Origin: Bathymodiolus brooksi
Taxonomy: Eukaryota; Mollusca; Bivalvia; Mytilida; Modiolidae
NCBI GenBank assembly: GCA_963680875.1
Contig: OY804578.1
Span: 105,057,689 to 105,121,688 of the forward strand
Reading direction: 5' to 3'
Length of the DNA stretch: 64,000 bases
Position numbers and translations under genes: made by a program. This document shows positions 43,881 through 54,659 of the stretch, piece by piece; positions within the stretch are counted from its first letter, which is position 1, and each line of letters begins with the position of its first letter. The notes beneath the pieces are model-generated. The model was not told the origin of the DNA. It saw nothing but the letters and a program-made list of their open reading frames with translations, and made no database searches.

Positions 43881-44215
43881 AAATAAACAACATTACATAA
43901 GAAAAATTGGGTTGCTTTATTAGTACATGTAGACAACAGTCATAATACAGGAAAAAGATGAAAATAAACTTCAAATGGTCGCACTGTAGGTATCGAGTGA
44001 AAAACATAAGGGAAAGAAAATACATGTATATACAAGATGCAAAGGAAACTTTTTCCATCGATCTTGTATGGATGGAATTTTAAGTAAGCAAAAATAGGGA
44101 AATTGCTAAGTAATTCAAATTATTAATATTGTTTGATCTAAATTCACTAGATCACCGTCATTTAAAAGAAGAGAATTACATATTATATATAAATATATAT
44201 ATATATATGCCAAAG

Positions 44216-44258
<43 letters not shown>

Positions 44259-45815
44259 GCAAAAATAATATCCATACATTATATATATACGTATAGATTC
44301 ATACAATTACACATACACACACAAACATATTGTATAATAGGACGATTTGTATATTCTTTTTGAAAACAATTCGGGTTTACTGTTAACCGTCCCGTTTGAT
44401 TACATGATTACATTGTTACGGTCGGTCAACCATGAATTTCAATTTCAATGCCTTGAAGTGAATCAATCGAGTTCACCTTGAATGTAAATTGTACTTTTGA
44501 TAACATTGCATTTAATGTTGGTTTTCTTTTGGGGTTTTTTTTCCAAAGAAAACAGCAACAAATAATACATGTAGGTTTAGCCAAATACTGGTTCATTTAT
44601 AATGCGTAATTGACATAGTATATTGGGATTTATCCGTTGTTTTTCATGCCTCTTTTTTAGAAGCGGGGGTATTATTATGTATGCGTATTTAAGTGTTCAT
44701 ATATTCAGAATAAAACAATACTCTTTTAAGTAGAAAAAATAGCTATGTGGTTAAGCGTGCTGGGTGAGGTGGATTTAAATGACCAATACGACATTGAATG
44801 TACAATTGCTTGATTGTTTATAAACATACGGTAAACGTGACTGTGCTTGTATACACATACACGTGGTTGCGTTATTTACTTGTAACCAAATGAATAGTAT
44901 CTACTAAATAAATAAATCTATATACATGTAGCTATAGGACGGATAGCTGTAGCATCATTGACCTCGGGTATGTGCTAACAGCTATTCGACTTATATCACT
45001 AAAATAAAATATTCAGTAGATAAATGTCTTTCTTTTTTTTCTTTTTTTCTTTTTTTTAATAAATAGTAGGCAAGTCAGGGTTCATTTTATAATGTGTGGT
45101 CAACAGATCTAGAACATGTTGAAATTTACATTATTAATATTGCAATACGTGTAAAATCAGTTGATTTTCATGCCTCTTTTTTTTTTCTTTTCTTCTTTTT
45201 TTCCTTTGGCAAATCTATATGTAAACGCGTTCATATACACAAACAACTCTTAGGTTACTCAGTAGAGCATGACAGATGAGATGGATTTAAATGACCAATA
45301 CAAACTATTATATATATAGTGTATTTAAATTGTTATATTTGGATAACAACACAATAATGAGTGTGTAATGTTTGTAAACCTGCGGTATATTTGTATACAA
45401 ATGCACGTGGTCGAGTTATTTATGTTTCAGTTTTATTTCATGTCACTCTTGGTATGATGTTTGTGGCAAATCTAAAGTATATATAGGCGAACTAATATAT
45501 ATTTTTATACAAAAACTTGTAGGTAGAGCAATTTATTTGCGCAGTGAAGCATGAAGGCCGAGATGAATTTAAATGACCAATACAAAATTTAATGTATTTA
45601 AATAACGATACACTATTGCCATGATTGCGTGAATACTGTTTGTAAACATGCGGTATATATTTATAAACAAATGCACGTGGTCGAGTAATGTATGTAAAGA
45701 AGGGACAAAATGGGTAACAAAGTAAATAAGCAAATTGGTACTTATGACAAATTACAAGTAAAGCATAGTGATCACATTGTGAGTTCAAATATAAAACAGC
45801 AATCATCATTTCAAT
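43881..45815 (-). other. Long ORF1-ORF2 spacer with tandem monomers and a 28-nt A-run
   Basis: Blocks recur in order: TCATG(C/T)C.CTCTT (44646, 45168, 45437), GATTTAAATGACCAATAC (44773, 45284, and one change at 45566), and ACGTGGT(T/C)G.GTTATT (44860, 45403, 45674). Spacings near 270 and 520 suggest 3-4 degenerate monomers of ~270 bp. At 44190-44260 an (AT)n tract flanks a run of about 28 A. No coding frame of note. Confidence 0.65.
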
Positions 45816-46796
45816 TTAATTTAGGGAACCAAGAGCAAGTCTGTCAACATCTTCTAGGTTCCTAACAACTTTAGTACCCGAATGTTCGCTCTTCTTCACA
45901 ATGATGGAACCATCAATAGTCCAGTAGGAGTGAACTTTGTTGTTTATTCGATGGGTATTCAGACGTTTCAACATGTCATATCTGTGTTTGGTGAGGTTTT
46001 CACATATGAATATTTTGTCCTTGTTTCCTTTGAGTTTTTTTTTATTACTGAAGACCATTGCTCGTTGTCTGTAGGTTAGGAACCTGACAATAATTGAGAT
46101 TTTGCCATCTCTAGATTGACCTATTGGATGAGATCTGCCTATGTCATTAAGATTGAGCTTAACACCAAGCTGATTTTTACAGATTTGGAGGACAATAGAG
46201 TCAGTATCAATGGGTTGGATAATGTCACCATTACTGTTAGTTGGAACTCTGACATTGTTGAATCTCAGACTTGTTCGTCTACTGTATTGTTCCTGTTCTT
46301 CAACCCTTTCCTCGACTTTGTCCAACTTGTCTTGTAATGTCTGAATAATTGTGTTTTGTTTGTCAATTTCTTCTCTTTGTATGTTAATTACATGGTGAGC
46401 ACTTTGGATTTTTTCAATGTGTGGGAGAAGGCTATCATCTACCATTTTTTTCAGAGTGGGTTTAATTGACTCAATGACTTTCTGACTTATCATAGGTATC
46501 AGTTGGTCCATAAATATTTGATTTTGTAGGGTGGCACAAACGACGTGCGACAACTGAACAACTGTATCATCTTGTACTTCTTGTACTTCTGAACAGGGTG
46601 GTGGATCAGAGTTAGATGCAAGTCTACTAGGGTGTTCAGGTGTGGTAGGACTAGAGTTTAATCTGGCTTGTTTCTGCCCTTGGAGTAGGGATGGTGATAT
46701 GTTATCTGGACTAAATGGATCTGATCTGTTATTGTTATTTCTAGGAGTTTGTGTCAGAAACCTATCTAATGATTCTTGTTTACCATCCTTCGCCAT
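45816..46796 (-). CDS. LINE ORF1: coiled coil and L1-ORF1p-like RRM (intact)
   Basis: 326 residues from ATG at 46796. Residues 1-75 are Ser/Pro/Asn-rich and disordered. A heptad-type coiled coil spans ~125-170 (QREEIDKQNTIIQTLQDKL, VEERVEEQEQYSRR), and an RRM-like domain with L1-type C-terminal part follows (~172-300): SRRTSLRFNNVRVP, IGRSHPIGQ, ISIIVRFLTYRQRAMVFSNK, IFICENLTKHRYDML. This layout is that of the Transposase_22 family, the trimeric RNA chaperone that packages LINE RNA. No zinc knuckle. Upstream of the ATG only ~100-250 bp separate it from the 3' end of another LINE (47050), leaving room for a short 5' UTR. No frame damage. Confidence 0.9.
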   Translation of the reverse strand: MAKDGKQESLDRFLTQTPRNNNNRSDPFSPDNISPSLLQGQKQARLNSSPTTPEHPSRLASNSDPPPCSEVQEVQDDTVVQLSHVVCATLQNQIFMDQLIPMISQKVIESIKPTLKKMVDDSLLPHIEKIQSAHHVINIQREEIDKQNTIIQTLQDKLDKVEERVEEQEQYSRRTSLRFNNVRVPTNSNGDIIQPIDTDSIVLQICKNQLGVKLNLNDIGRSHPIGQSRDGKISIIVRFLTYRQRAMVFSNKKKLKGNKDKIFICENLTKHRYDMLKRLNTHRINNKVHSYWTIDGSIIVKKSEHSGTKVVRNLEDVDRLALGSLN

Positions 46797-47049
46797 CTTG
46801 AATGTTGTTTACAATCCTTTGTCGTCCACAAAATCACAGAAAGTCACTATATATGCACAAAAAATGTCAAAAGTACACTCAGACTTTGTTCCACAACATC
46901 AAATTACATAACTTAGTGGCTGGAAATAGTAATTTACGATCAATATTATAACATTTTCCCTATTTTGAAACTCGTAAATTTTCTTACGCCTTCATACTCA
47001 AGGGCAAGTAATCCATTCCAAGTTTTCTTTTTAATTATATGTGAATTTC

Positions 47050-48458
47050 ATTAATGTTTCAGATTTCAGATTCTTTATTTCTCGTAAACCATAATACAAC
47101 TGTGCATACAGGTATAGAGATATGAAAATATGTACACTATTTACAATATATACAGACAGGTCATAACAAGAGGTTAATCGGGAGTCGACACACCTTTATT
47201 AATAATTCTGACAAAACGACATATTTTTTGGAGTTCTATTTTTGAAGTTGATGTCATTAATAGTTTGAACTTTATTATGTTTGGATTTATACGAATGTTT
47301 TTCTTTATATAAATTTTTCTTTGATTGCCGAAATACTGACATTTAAATAGATAATGAAATTCATCTCCAATTTCTCCATTATTACATAAGGGACATATTC
47401 TATTCTCTCTGGCTATGTTTTTCCATCTACCATTTTCGATTGGTAACTTATGGTTTGTTGTTCTAAATTTACTTAATGTCAAATTATCCTTATCATTTAA
47501 AATATTTAAGTAGTTTTCGAAAACCAAATTATCTTTATATATTCTGTAATTCAGTGCCTTCGGAGTATCGTTTACTGAAGAAAGCCACGTTTGGAGATAT
47601 TGATCAGTGAGATTTTGTTTGATCGAGTGTTTCAACCACAATTTATTAATAAAAGTTTGTGACTCCCAAATATAATTAAAACCACAATTACACAATATAT
47701 GTTTTACATATTTCAACCACATAAAGTTTCTATCTCTCACTCGCAACATATTATACATACATTTATAAATGATAGCAGATAGTTTTGTTTGCTTTCCACT
47801 GATTAATTTAGCCCAAAAAGATATTGTTCTAACTTTTATATCAATGTCTAGGGGATATCTACCTAGTTCCCCATAAACCATGTAACTTGGTGTGGAAGTT
47901 TTAAAATTAAGTAATAGTTTACAAAATCGCAAGTGCACCCTTTCTATAATTTGGTTTTTTGAAAACCTCCAAACTTCACACCCATACAATAAAATAGGTT
48001 TTATTATTTTATCAAATAAGTCTAACTGGCACTGAATTGATAGGTTATGTATTTGTCTTCTTTTTAAAACTTCGAACATTGCTTTTGTGGCTTTCTCTAC
48101 TTGAGCTTTTTTTGTTTTTGCCATTGAAAAGTTCCCAGATTTTGAAAGTAAAACACCCAGATAATTAAATTCAGACACTATTCCAATTTCCATTTCATTA
48201 AATGTGAATGTTAGATTATTTGGAAGCCTCCCTCTAGAAAAAACAATAATTTTAGTTTTTTCGACATTAACTTTAAGTTACCAAAACATACAATATTCAG
48301 AAAAGACATCAAGTTGTTTTTGAAGATCCTCTTTGGTTTCCGACATTATCACTGTATCGTCGGCGTACAGTATTACGAAAAGTTTCAGATATACATTTAA
48401 CTGGTTTTCAATTTCTTCAGACAATGTTGTCAACCCACTGACATCTTTTGACTCATAT
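47050..48458 (-). mobile_element. Second LINE, 5'-truncated, 3' end with AATAAAGAATCTGAAATC tail
   Basis: A different non-LTR element, minus strand. The 3' end on the left reads GAAATAAAGAATCTGAAATC and then TGAAAC, a short degenerate heptamer tail typical of 3' ends of such elements. It is truncated at about 48458, where an S1 SINE sits. Confidence 0.8.
47174..48458 (-). pseudogene. ORF2 of second LINE: RT palm end and C-terminal domain, one stop
   Basis: The fragment starts in the RT: VILYADDTVIMSETKEDLQ (catalytic YADD at about 48355), then LKVNVEKTKIIVFSRG. A stop (TAA) occurs at about 48280 after CMFW. From 48193 the frame is open for 339 codons: EFNYLGVLLSKSGNF, PILLYGCEVWRFSKNQIIE, YMVYGELGRYPLDIDIKVR, and a C-terminal zinc-ribbon-like CPLCNNGEIGDEFHYLFKC with following basic tail. 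This C-terminal domain differs from that of the LINE next to it. Clade not assigned. It would need the endonuclease and most of the RT, which are absent. Confidence 0.85.
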
Positions 48459-48718
48459 GGGCCCGTTGTGGTCGTGATCTATGATCACGACCACAACGGC
48501 CCTCTATGGTGGTTAGATTTACAACTGCCTATGCAATCAGTGCCGATCACCACTAACGTTGTGAGTTCGAATCCAGCCCATGGCGAGGTGTACTCAATAC
48601 AACAGTATAAGATAAAGTTTGTCAGTGACTTGCGACAGGTCGGTTGTTTTTTCCTGGTACTCCGGTTAAAACTGAAATATTGTTGAAAGTGGCGTGAAAC
48701 ACCATTAACCCTAGCCCA
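48459..48718 (+). mobile_element. S1 SINE with palindromic 5' end
   Basis: The first ~20 bp are present twice in inverted orientation around a 3-nt loop (48459-48479 and 48483-48502: GATCACGACCACAACGGCCC). The rest is normal S1: ACAACTGCCTATGCAATCAG, GTTGTGAGTTCGAATCC, GTTTGTCAGTGACTTGCGAC, tail GGCGTGAAACACCATTAACC. Confidence 0.85.
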
Positions 48719-48973
48719 TTAATGTCTCATAATATCTACATTTTAATTTACAGTCAAACTAGAATTTAACATTTGAAATTAAATTTATCATAATTTCTTT
48801 AATTATCAGTAAACATGTAAGAGAAAAAAAAAGCATAAATCGTCATGGTATTTATCAACAGTGTGATTTAAATACCTATATTTATGACAGTTTGGTATTT
48901 TTTTTTTTTTATTTTCATTTATAATTTTATTCATGACAGAAATAAGAATATATTAAATACAATAATATATTAC

Positions 48974-49053
48974 CTTATTTAACAATCGACATCTTGGAGA
49001 AACACGCCTCCTTACATATCCTGGTCTAGCATGTCGGGAACAATAAAACTTCA
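48974..49053 (-). CDS. Mical: MICAL exon 7: LIM domain, last ligands
   Basis: 80 nt, phase 1 in, phase 0 out; acceptor TTACAG, donor GTAATA. It encodes VKFYCSRHARPGY followed by a basic VRRRVSPRCR tail. The C-x2-H pair closes the LIM second zinc finger begun in exon 6, confirming the splice. The next intron is about 9.8 kb and carries two LINEs. Confidence 0.93.
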
Positions 49054-49567
49054 CTGTAAATAGTAAACCAAAATACATTTATAAGGAATAAAAGAGAAAA
49101 CACATTTATTGTCTACCAAACAATATCACTTCTGAACAGTTGTATTTATCTAGTACCGTCATATGGAGTATATATTTCGGAGTCGTTTTGTTTTAGCATG
49201 TTTGCAATAATTTTTGGAGACATTATAAATATTAAAATCTTGTCATATCATTAAAACTATTACATTAGCACTATTGTTCTTAGACATTATAGTACCGCTA
49301 TACATATATACTTTTATACAGATGTTGTTCAACTTGCAGGTATCTGCACAGAAACTGGAATATAACATACAAAGGCATGTATCAAAATCGTATTCATAAT
49401 AACTATCATCATTTGTTAACTTGGCTTAAGTTATTTGCTGATTTATCTAGTAGGTCGACTGATTGGTTTTTAGGCCAAATTTTCCAGTATTTCAGCTATA
49501 TCGTGGCGTGAACAAATTTTATAAATTAATTTCCTCGACTACAGGAACCTTACAAATAAAACGTGTC

Positions 49568-49795
49568 GTAACTAGAGTAACACGACGGATGCCACTAGTG
49601 AAGGAACTGTCTACCGTTCCGGAGTACCCGAGTTCACGCCTGGTTTTTAGTGGGGTTCGTGTTGCTTGGTCTTCAGTTTTCTGTAAAGTGTTTTATAGAT
49701 CGCTGTTTGTTCTTTTTCCTTTGGTCATTATGTTGTCTGTCCTTCTGTAATATACGAATCATGATTATCTCTTTGGTATCTTCAAGCTCTTCTAT
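49568..49795 (+). repeat. R2 family copy
   Basis: GAGTAACACGACGGATGCCA, TTCCGGAGTACCCGAGTTCA, TTTTTAGTGGGGTTCGTGTT, GATCGCTGTTTGTTC, TTGGTATCTTCAAGCTCTTC. Confidence 0.8.
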
Positions 49796-49824
49796 AATAA
49801 TGCAATAACAAATTTCATTCTTAC

Positions 49825-49999
49825 CATTTCCTTTTGTTGACCTCTTTAATTTATAATTAGTCAAATTCAATTCACACTGGCATGTATCACATTTAAGGCA
49901 TGTACGATGGCAGAACATATTTTGTTCTACGGTTATCTTTTCCAGAATAAATAGTTCGTTCCTGCATATACAACAAATATCACTACTTTGAACTTCTTT
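49825..49999 (-). CDS. Mical: MICAL exon 6: LIM domain, first part
   Basis: 175 nt, phase 0 in, phase 1 out; acceptor TTTCAG, donor GTAAGA. It encodes SSDICCICRNELFILEKITV and MFCHRTCLKCDTCQCELNL, giving the LIM zinc ligands C-x2-C-x18-H-x2-C-x2-C-x2-C. The last two ligands come from exon 7. Confidence 0.96.
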
Positions 50000-50230
50000 C
50001 TGAAACCAAGTATACAAACATTAATTTTCAAAACTTCAATTTCTAAGTACAAGTAAAACATATCGCATTGTCGTTCCAATGCTAACTTGCTTTAAATTAC
50101 TCGCATGTGTAAAAAAAAAACATTGTCTGGGTGCATCATTTCACTAGAAGGGGTGATTTTGATCCATATATATAATTAAATCCCAAGCTACTGTTTATTG
50201 AAGTGCATATATCAAGTCAGGAGTCACAAT

Positions 50231-50345
50231 CTATACCACTAACATATATATACATATGATCGTTCAAACTCCTCTGGCTTGGTACAGGCATCTCAATAAC
50301 AAGATGTCGAGGCTAACTAGCTTTATGGGGCACAAACCCCCCTTC
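50231..50345 (+). repeat. R3 family copy
   Basis: TATACCACTAACATATATAT, ACATATGATCGTTCAAACTC, CTCTGGCTTGGTACAGGCAT and CACAAACCCCCCTTC. Confidence 0.65.
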
Positions 50346-50488
50346 TTAGTGAAAACATTTGATCTTTATTACGTAAAATTAAAAGCTATTTTAATCAACT
50401 ACCTTCTCAATGTCAAATTTAATGAGAGAAAAAAACAATACACCGGAGATACTTTATTTAGGAACAAGTTATCAGAACCTATTGTATT

Positions 50489-50757
50489 AGGGGCCGTTGT
50501 GGTCGTGATCATATGGTGGTTGGATTGACAACTACCTATGCAATCAGTGCCTATCACTAATAACGTTGTGAGTTCGAACCCCGCTCATAGCGAGGCGTAT
50601 TCGATATAACATTATGTGATAAATTTTGTCAGTGACTTGCAGAGTAAGTCGGTGGTTTTCTCCGTGTACTCTGGTTTCCTCCACCAATAAAACTAACGAT
50701 ATAACTGAAATATTGTTGAAAGTGGCGTTAAACACTATAAAACCATCCCTAACCCTA
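50489..50757 (+). mobile_element. S1 SINE, full length
   Basis: GGGGCCGTTGTGGTCGTGAT, ACAACTACCTATGCAATCAG, GTTGTGAGTTCGAACCCC (B-box), GTTTCCTCCACCAATAAAAC, GATATAACTGAAATATTGTT, GGCGTTAAACAC, tail CATCCCTAACCCTATT. It ends close to the 3' side of MICAL exon 5. Confidence 0.9.
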
Positions 50758-50792
50758 TTATAATCCTTGTCTATATGATAGTCAATAAATAC

Positions 50793-51063
50793 CCTCTCAG
50801 TATCTGGTGTTTCTATTGTGTCCATATTCATGTTTACATCCATATCATCATGTTGCATTGGTACTGTTTGAGGGATTGGTTCATGATGAAACATCTCGTA
50901 GAACTGGAACAAATAGGCTTCCATCTCAACTTCGTTCTGTGTTGAACAATTAACCATTTCCGAAATGCCTATTACTGAATAGATTTCAAGTTGTTTTTGT
51001 GCAATGTCAACAACCAAACTCATCGTCTTTAATGGATTCTTTGGATCTAAATCTTTCAAATTT
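50793..51063 (-). CDS. Mical: MICAL exon 5: CH domain, second half, plus linker
   Basis: 271 nt, phase 2 in, phase 0 out; acceptor TTGTAG, donor GTATTT (weak). It encodes [49 protein letters not shown] and an acidic Met/Asp-rich tail. Joined to exon 4 it completes one CH domain of normal length. The 3.3-kb intron between the halves contains the 29-bp minisatellite. Confidence 0.95.
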
Positions 51064-51109
51064 CTACAATAAAATAAAATATAATATAAAAACCATAATT
51101 TGTCTAACA

Positions 51110-51300
51110 AACATTGCAGAAACCTGAAGGGCAAGCAATCGAGAATGGATAATCCAGAGACAAGGGCAATATTGGGTACACCACACAGAACGGAGATAAA
51201 CAAACAAAACAAAAACAAAAAAACACAGTAAACTAAAAAGATGAGCAAAACGGACCACATCAAACAACCGAGGTGTTCGCGAAGTATGAGCAGTTCCTGA
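51110..51300 (-). repeat. R2b-like copy, reverse orientation
   Basis: Blocks AACAAACAAAACAAAAACAA, CACCACACAGAACG, CAACCGAGGTGTTCGCG and AGCAGTTCCTGATTC. It explains the overlapping 90-codon minus frame here. Confidence 0.5.
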
Positions 51301-51699
51301 TTCTAATAAGACAAACGCCGTGTTATTCTTTGACAAGTCGGCTAAAATTCATGTGAGTGATGTAAGAAAGGAAATCTACCTTAAAGTGAAAAGATCCAAT
51401 GTCATACGAGAAATGAATATTTTCTTCCGTAACGGTCAACCAATTCGCGATAAAACATTATTAAGCAAATAACTCTTGCATTAAATTAAAACTAATGAAT
51501 TGTCGTAGTTTGAAATTAAATGTGTGCTCATGTAACCAAGTTCTTTAATTCTGATTACACATTCACAATGCTATATTGAACACTGTTAAATCGGTGCTAC
51601 ATGGTGTGTCCAATAGACGTATTAGGTCGGAGTACCTGTTCTTACTGCTGATGAGAGTTGCGTTGGTTTAACAATAATACGACCGTCGTATAAGCAAAC

Positions 51700-51850
51700 T
51701 AGCATGTTTGTGATCGTGTTAATAAACGTAAGATAAAACCGAAGGGGCATTCCAGAGATACTGGCAACATATAATTGCACATGACGAAGACAAAAAAAAA
51801 TAAAAACATACAATACAACATAGAAAACAAACACGATGAGCTACACGGAT
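51700..51850 (-). repeat. R2-like degenerate copy
   Basis: GCATTCCAGAGATACTGGCA, ATAAAAACATACAATACAAC and CACGATGAGCTACACGGATC resemble R2/R2b blocks in reverse orientation, heavily mutated. Confidence 0.35.
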
Positions 51851-52469
51851 CCACAACCGCAGGTGAATCCATTTGTTTGAGTTCAAGAATAGGATATTCT
51901 ATTTTGCATGTGCATATGCAATTAGTTGTAACTACCTCTACATATAGTCAATGCGTGCGATTCCTGTCTTTGGCGATGTGTACTCGATTCAACTCGATAC
52001 GTATAACGTTTAACATTTAAATGTGACCGAACTGGTGGTTTCTCTGGTTATTACATATATCTCTACAAATAAAACTGACAATCAGGGTCTATAAGTGACA
52101 TGCTGTTGGGAGAAAAGTCTGAAATTACCTAACCAAAGGCGTAATCAGAAGCTCTAAATTGAAGACATACAGACAATACAATGGTCAAGAGAAAAGGAAA
52201 AATAGCAAATGATTGATAAAACACTACAGAGAAACCTATTGACTTAGCACGCACGAATCATACAAATAACAGCAGTTAACCGCAGGTGTTCCGGAACGGT
52301 AAATTGTTCCTGCTCCAGTACAAAAAGTTATGTTAAGCCTCAAGAATCATAATTTAACAAAATTATTAAAATAATACAACCCAACCCAATCTCGAACTAT
52401 CGTATAAGTCGCTCCGCCTGCACAGAGTGGTGTAAAGTAATGGCCCGTTCACAGAAAGAACTTTTTTAA

Positions 52470-54160
52470 TACAGCAAAGGGATCAGAAGCCGTAATTCGA
52501 AAAAGGAGAGACAATAAAATGGCCAAATAAAAAGGAGAGACAATACAATGGCCAAATAAAAAGGATAGACAATACAATGGCCAAATAAAAAGGAGAGACA
52601 ATACAATGGCCAAAAAAAGGATAGACAATACAATGGCCAAATAAAAAGGAGACAATACAATGGCCTAATAAAAAGGAGAGACAATACAATGGCCAAATAA
52701 AAAGAAGAGACAATACAATGGCTAAATAAAAAGGAGAGACAATACAATGGCCAAATAAAAAGGAGAGACAATACAATGGCCAAGTAAAAAGGAGAGACAA
52801 TACAATGGCCAAATAAAAAGGGGAGACAATACAATGGCCAAATAAAAAGGAGAGACAATACAATGGCCAAATAAAAAGGGGAGACAATACAATGGCCAAA
52901 TAAAAAGGAGAGACAATACAATGGCCAAATAAAAAGGAGAGACAATACAATGGCCACATAAAAAGGAGAGACAATACAATAGCCAAATAAAAAGGAGAGA
53001 CAAAACAATGGCCAAATAAAAAGGAGAAACAATACAATGGCCAAATAAAAAGGAGAGACAATACAATGGCCAAAAAAAGGATAGACAATACAATGGCCAA
53101 ATAAAAAGGAGACAATACAATGGCCTAATAAAAAGGAGAGACAATACAATGGCCAAATAAAAAGAAGAGACAATACAATGGCTAAATAAAAAGGAGAGAC
53201 AATACAATGGCCAAATAAAAAGGAGAGACAATACAATGGCCAAGTAAAAAGGAGAGACAATACAATGGCCAAATAAAAAGGGGAGACAATACAATGGCCA
53301 AATAAAAAGGAGAGACAATACAATGGCCAAATAAAAAGGGGAGACAATACAATGGCCAAATAAAAAGGAGAGACAATACAATGGCCAAATAAAAAGGAGA
53401 GACAATACAATGGCCACATAAAAAGGAGAGACAATACAATAGCCAAATAAAAAGGAGAGACAAAACAATGGCCAAATAAAAAGGAGAAACAATACAATGG
53501 CCAAATAAAAAGGAGACACAATACAATGGCCAAATAAAAAGGAGAGACAATACATTGGCCAAATAAAAAGGATAGACAATACAATGGCCAAATAAAAAGG
53601 ATAGACAATACAATGGCCAAATAAAAAGGAGAGACAATGCAATGGCCAAATAAAAAGGAGAGACAATACAATGGCTAAATAAAAAGGAGAGACAATGCAA
53701 TGGCCAAATAAAAAGGAGAGACAATACAATGGCCAAATAAAAAGGAGAGACAATACAATGGCTAAGTAAAAAGGAGAGACAATACAATGGCCAAATAAAA
53801 AGGAGAGACAATACAATGGCCAAATAAAAAGGATAGACAATACAATGACCAAATAAAAAGGAGAGACAATACAATGGCCAAATAAAAAGGAGAGACAATA
53901 CAATGGCTAAATAAAAAGGAGAGACAATACAATGGCCACATAAAAAGGAGAGACAATACAATGGCCAAATAAAAAGGAGAAACGATACAATGGCCAAATA
54001 AAAAGGAGAGACAATACAATGGCCAAATAAAAAGGACAAAGGGTCAATCAATGATTGACAAAATACTACTCAGAAAACAAAGTATTAAGCAACAACATGA
54101 ACGCCACAAAACTCCTTAAGGAACTCAGGTGCTCCATGAGGTTGGGCAGTTCCTGCTCTA
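52470..54160 (-). repeat. R2 family copy expanded by an internal 29-bp minisatellite
   Basis: The left edge CAGCAAAGGGATCAGAAGCC and GTAATTCGAAAAAGGAGAGAC is the R2 reverse-strand start. The right edge AGGACAAAGGGTCAATCAAT, CTCAGAAAACAAAGTATTAA, GGTGCTCCATGAGG, GCAGTTCCTGCTC is the normal R2 continuation. The array occupies the place of the single ACACAATGGCCAAAAGAAA segment seen at 26890. Confidence 0.85.
52500..54035. repeat. 29-bp minisatellite, about 53 copies, in a MICAL intron
   Basis: Unit GGAGAGACAATACAATGGCC + AAATAAAAA. Since 29 is not a multiple of three, each minus frame cycles through all three phases and yields a 29-residue periodic product; the 401-, 393-, 289- and 210-codon frames here are all such by-products with no independent evidence of coding. 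A 460-bp block (16 units less 4 bp) is duplicated: CAAAAAAAGGATAG at 52611 and 53071, TGGCCTAATA at 52661 and 53121. Confidence 0.97.
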
Positions 54161-54348
54161 TAAGTGGCACCCATTTGTTTACTCTTCTTCTTGGAACTTG
54201 AAATATCCTGGATAACGCTAATAATATTCATGTCATTCCAATGTATAATCATCCGTCCCGTCGACTTCGACACTACAGTTTTCTACTGTGTATCGCTAGT
54301 CAAGCAATAAAATCATATTTGTAGAGTATTGTATATATCACAACTTAC

Positions 54349-54499
54349 ATCAACTCTGGTCTATAAGTATGTATTAATCTGCCAAGTTCACATCCACTTC
54401 TCCATGACGTGTTCAGATCTTTAATACTGAAAAATGGATATCCCTTCAAAACCATCTGACACCAGGATAGCAAATCTGTCAAGTCTATCTCGTCACCTA
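54349..54499 (-). CDS. Mical: MICAL exon 4: CH domain, first half
   Basis: 151 nt, phase 1 in, phase 2 out; acceptor TTTCAG, donor GTAAGT. It encodes DEIDLTDLLSWCQ, GYPFFSIKDLNTSWRSGCEL and IHTYRPEL, the classic calponin-homology start (LL.WCQ...YP...V.DL..SWRSG..L...IH.YRP.L), in MICAL position after the monooxygenase. Confidence 0.96.
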
Positions 54500-54659
54500 C
54501 TGAAAAAAAAATGGCATGCTTATAGTCCAGTATCAGCACATAGTCATATCTTATGTCTTTTTAGTAGTGTCGACAAACTTGCATATCATTTCGTGTCGTA
54601 CGCACTAACTTATATATATCTACGTTTTCATTGCATCTCTTTTCTTTCATTTGAGAATA

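Larger units (their letters stand above)
39890..46900 (-). mobile_element. LINE (CR1/Jockey-like) with intact ORF1 and ORF2, in MICAL intron
   Basis: Two intact minus-strand frames, ORF1 (45816-46796) and ORF2 (40419-43874), are in the order and orientation of a two-ORF non-LTR element. The 3' UTR on the left is about 530 bp and ends near a AATAAAATAAGTTTAAATC stretch at ~39890. Neither ORF has a stop or frameshift, so the copy is young. The spacer between the ORFs is unusually long (1.94 kb) with internal repeats, so fusion of two copies cannot be excluded. It lies in the same orientation as MICAL. Confidence 0.8.

Noticed and set aside
45492..45809. 105-codon minus frame just after LINE ORF1
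   Set aside because: Lies in the repeated spacer monomers and has no motif; its neighbours with the same monomers are not open.
52466..54051. Four overlapping minus frames of 210-401 codons with hydrophobic repeats (FGHCIVSPFYLAIV type)
   Set aside because: By-product of the 29-bp tandem array, open in all phases; no start, splice or homology evidence.
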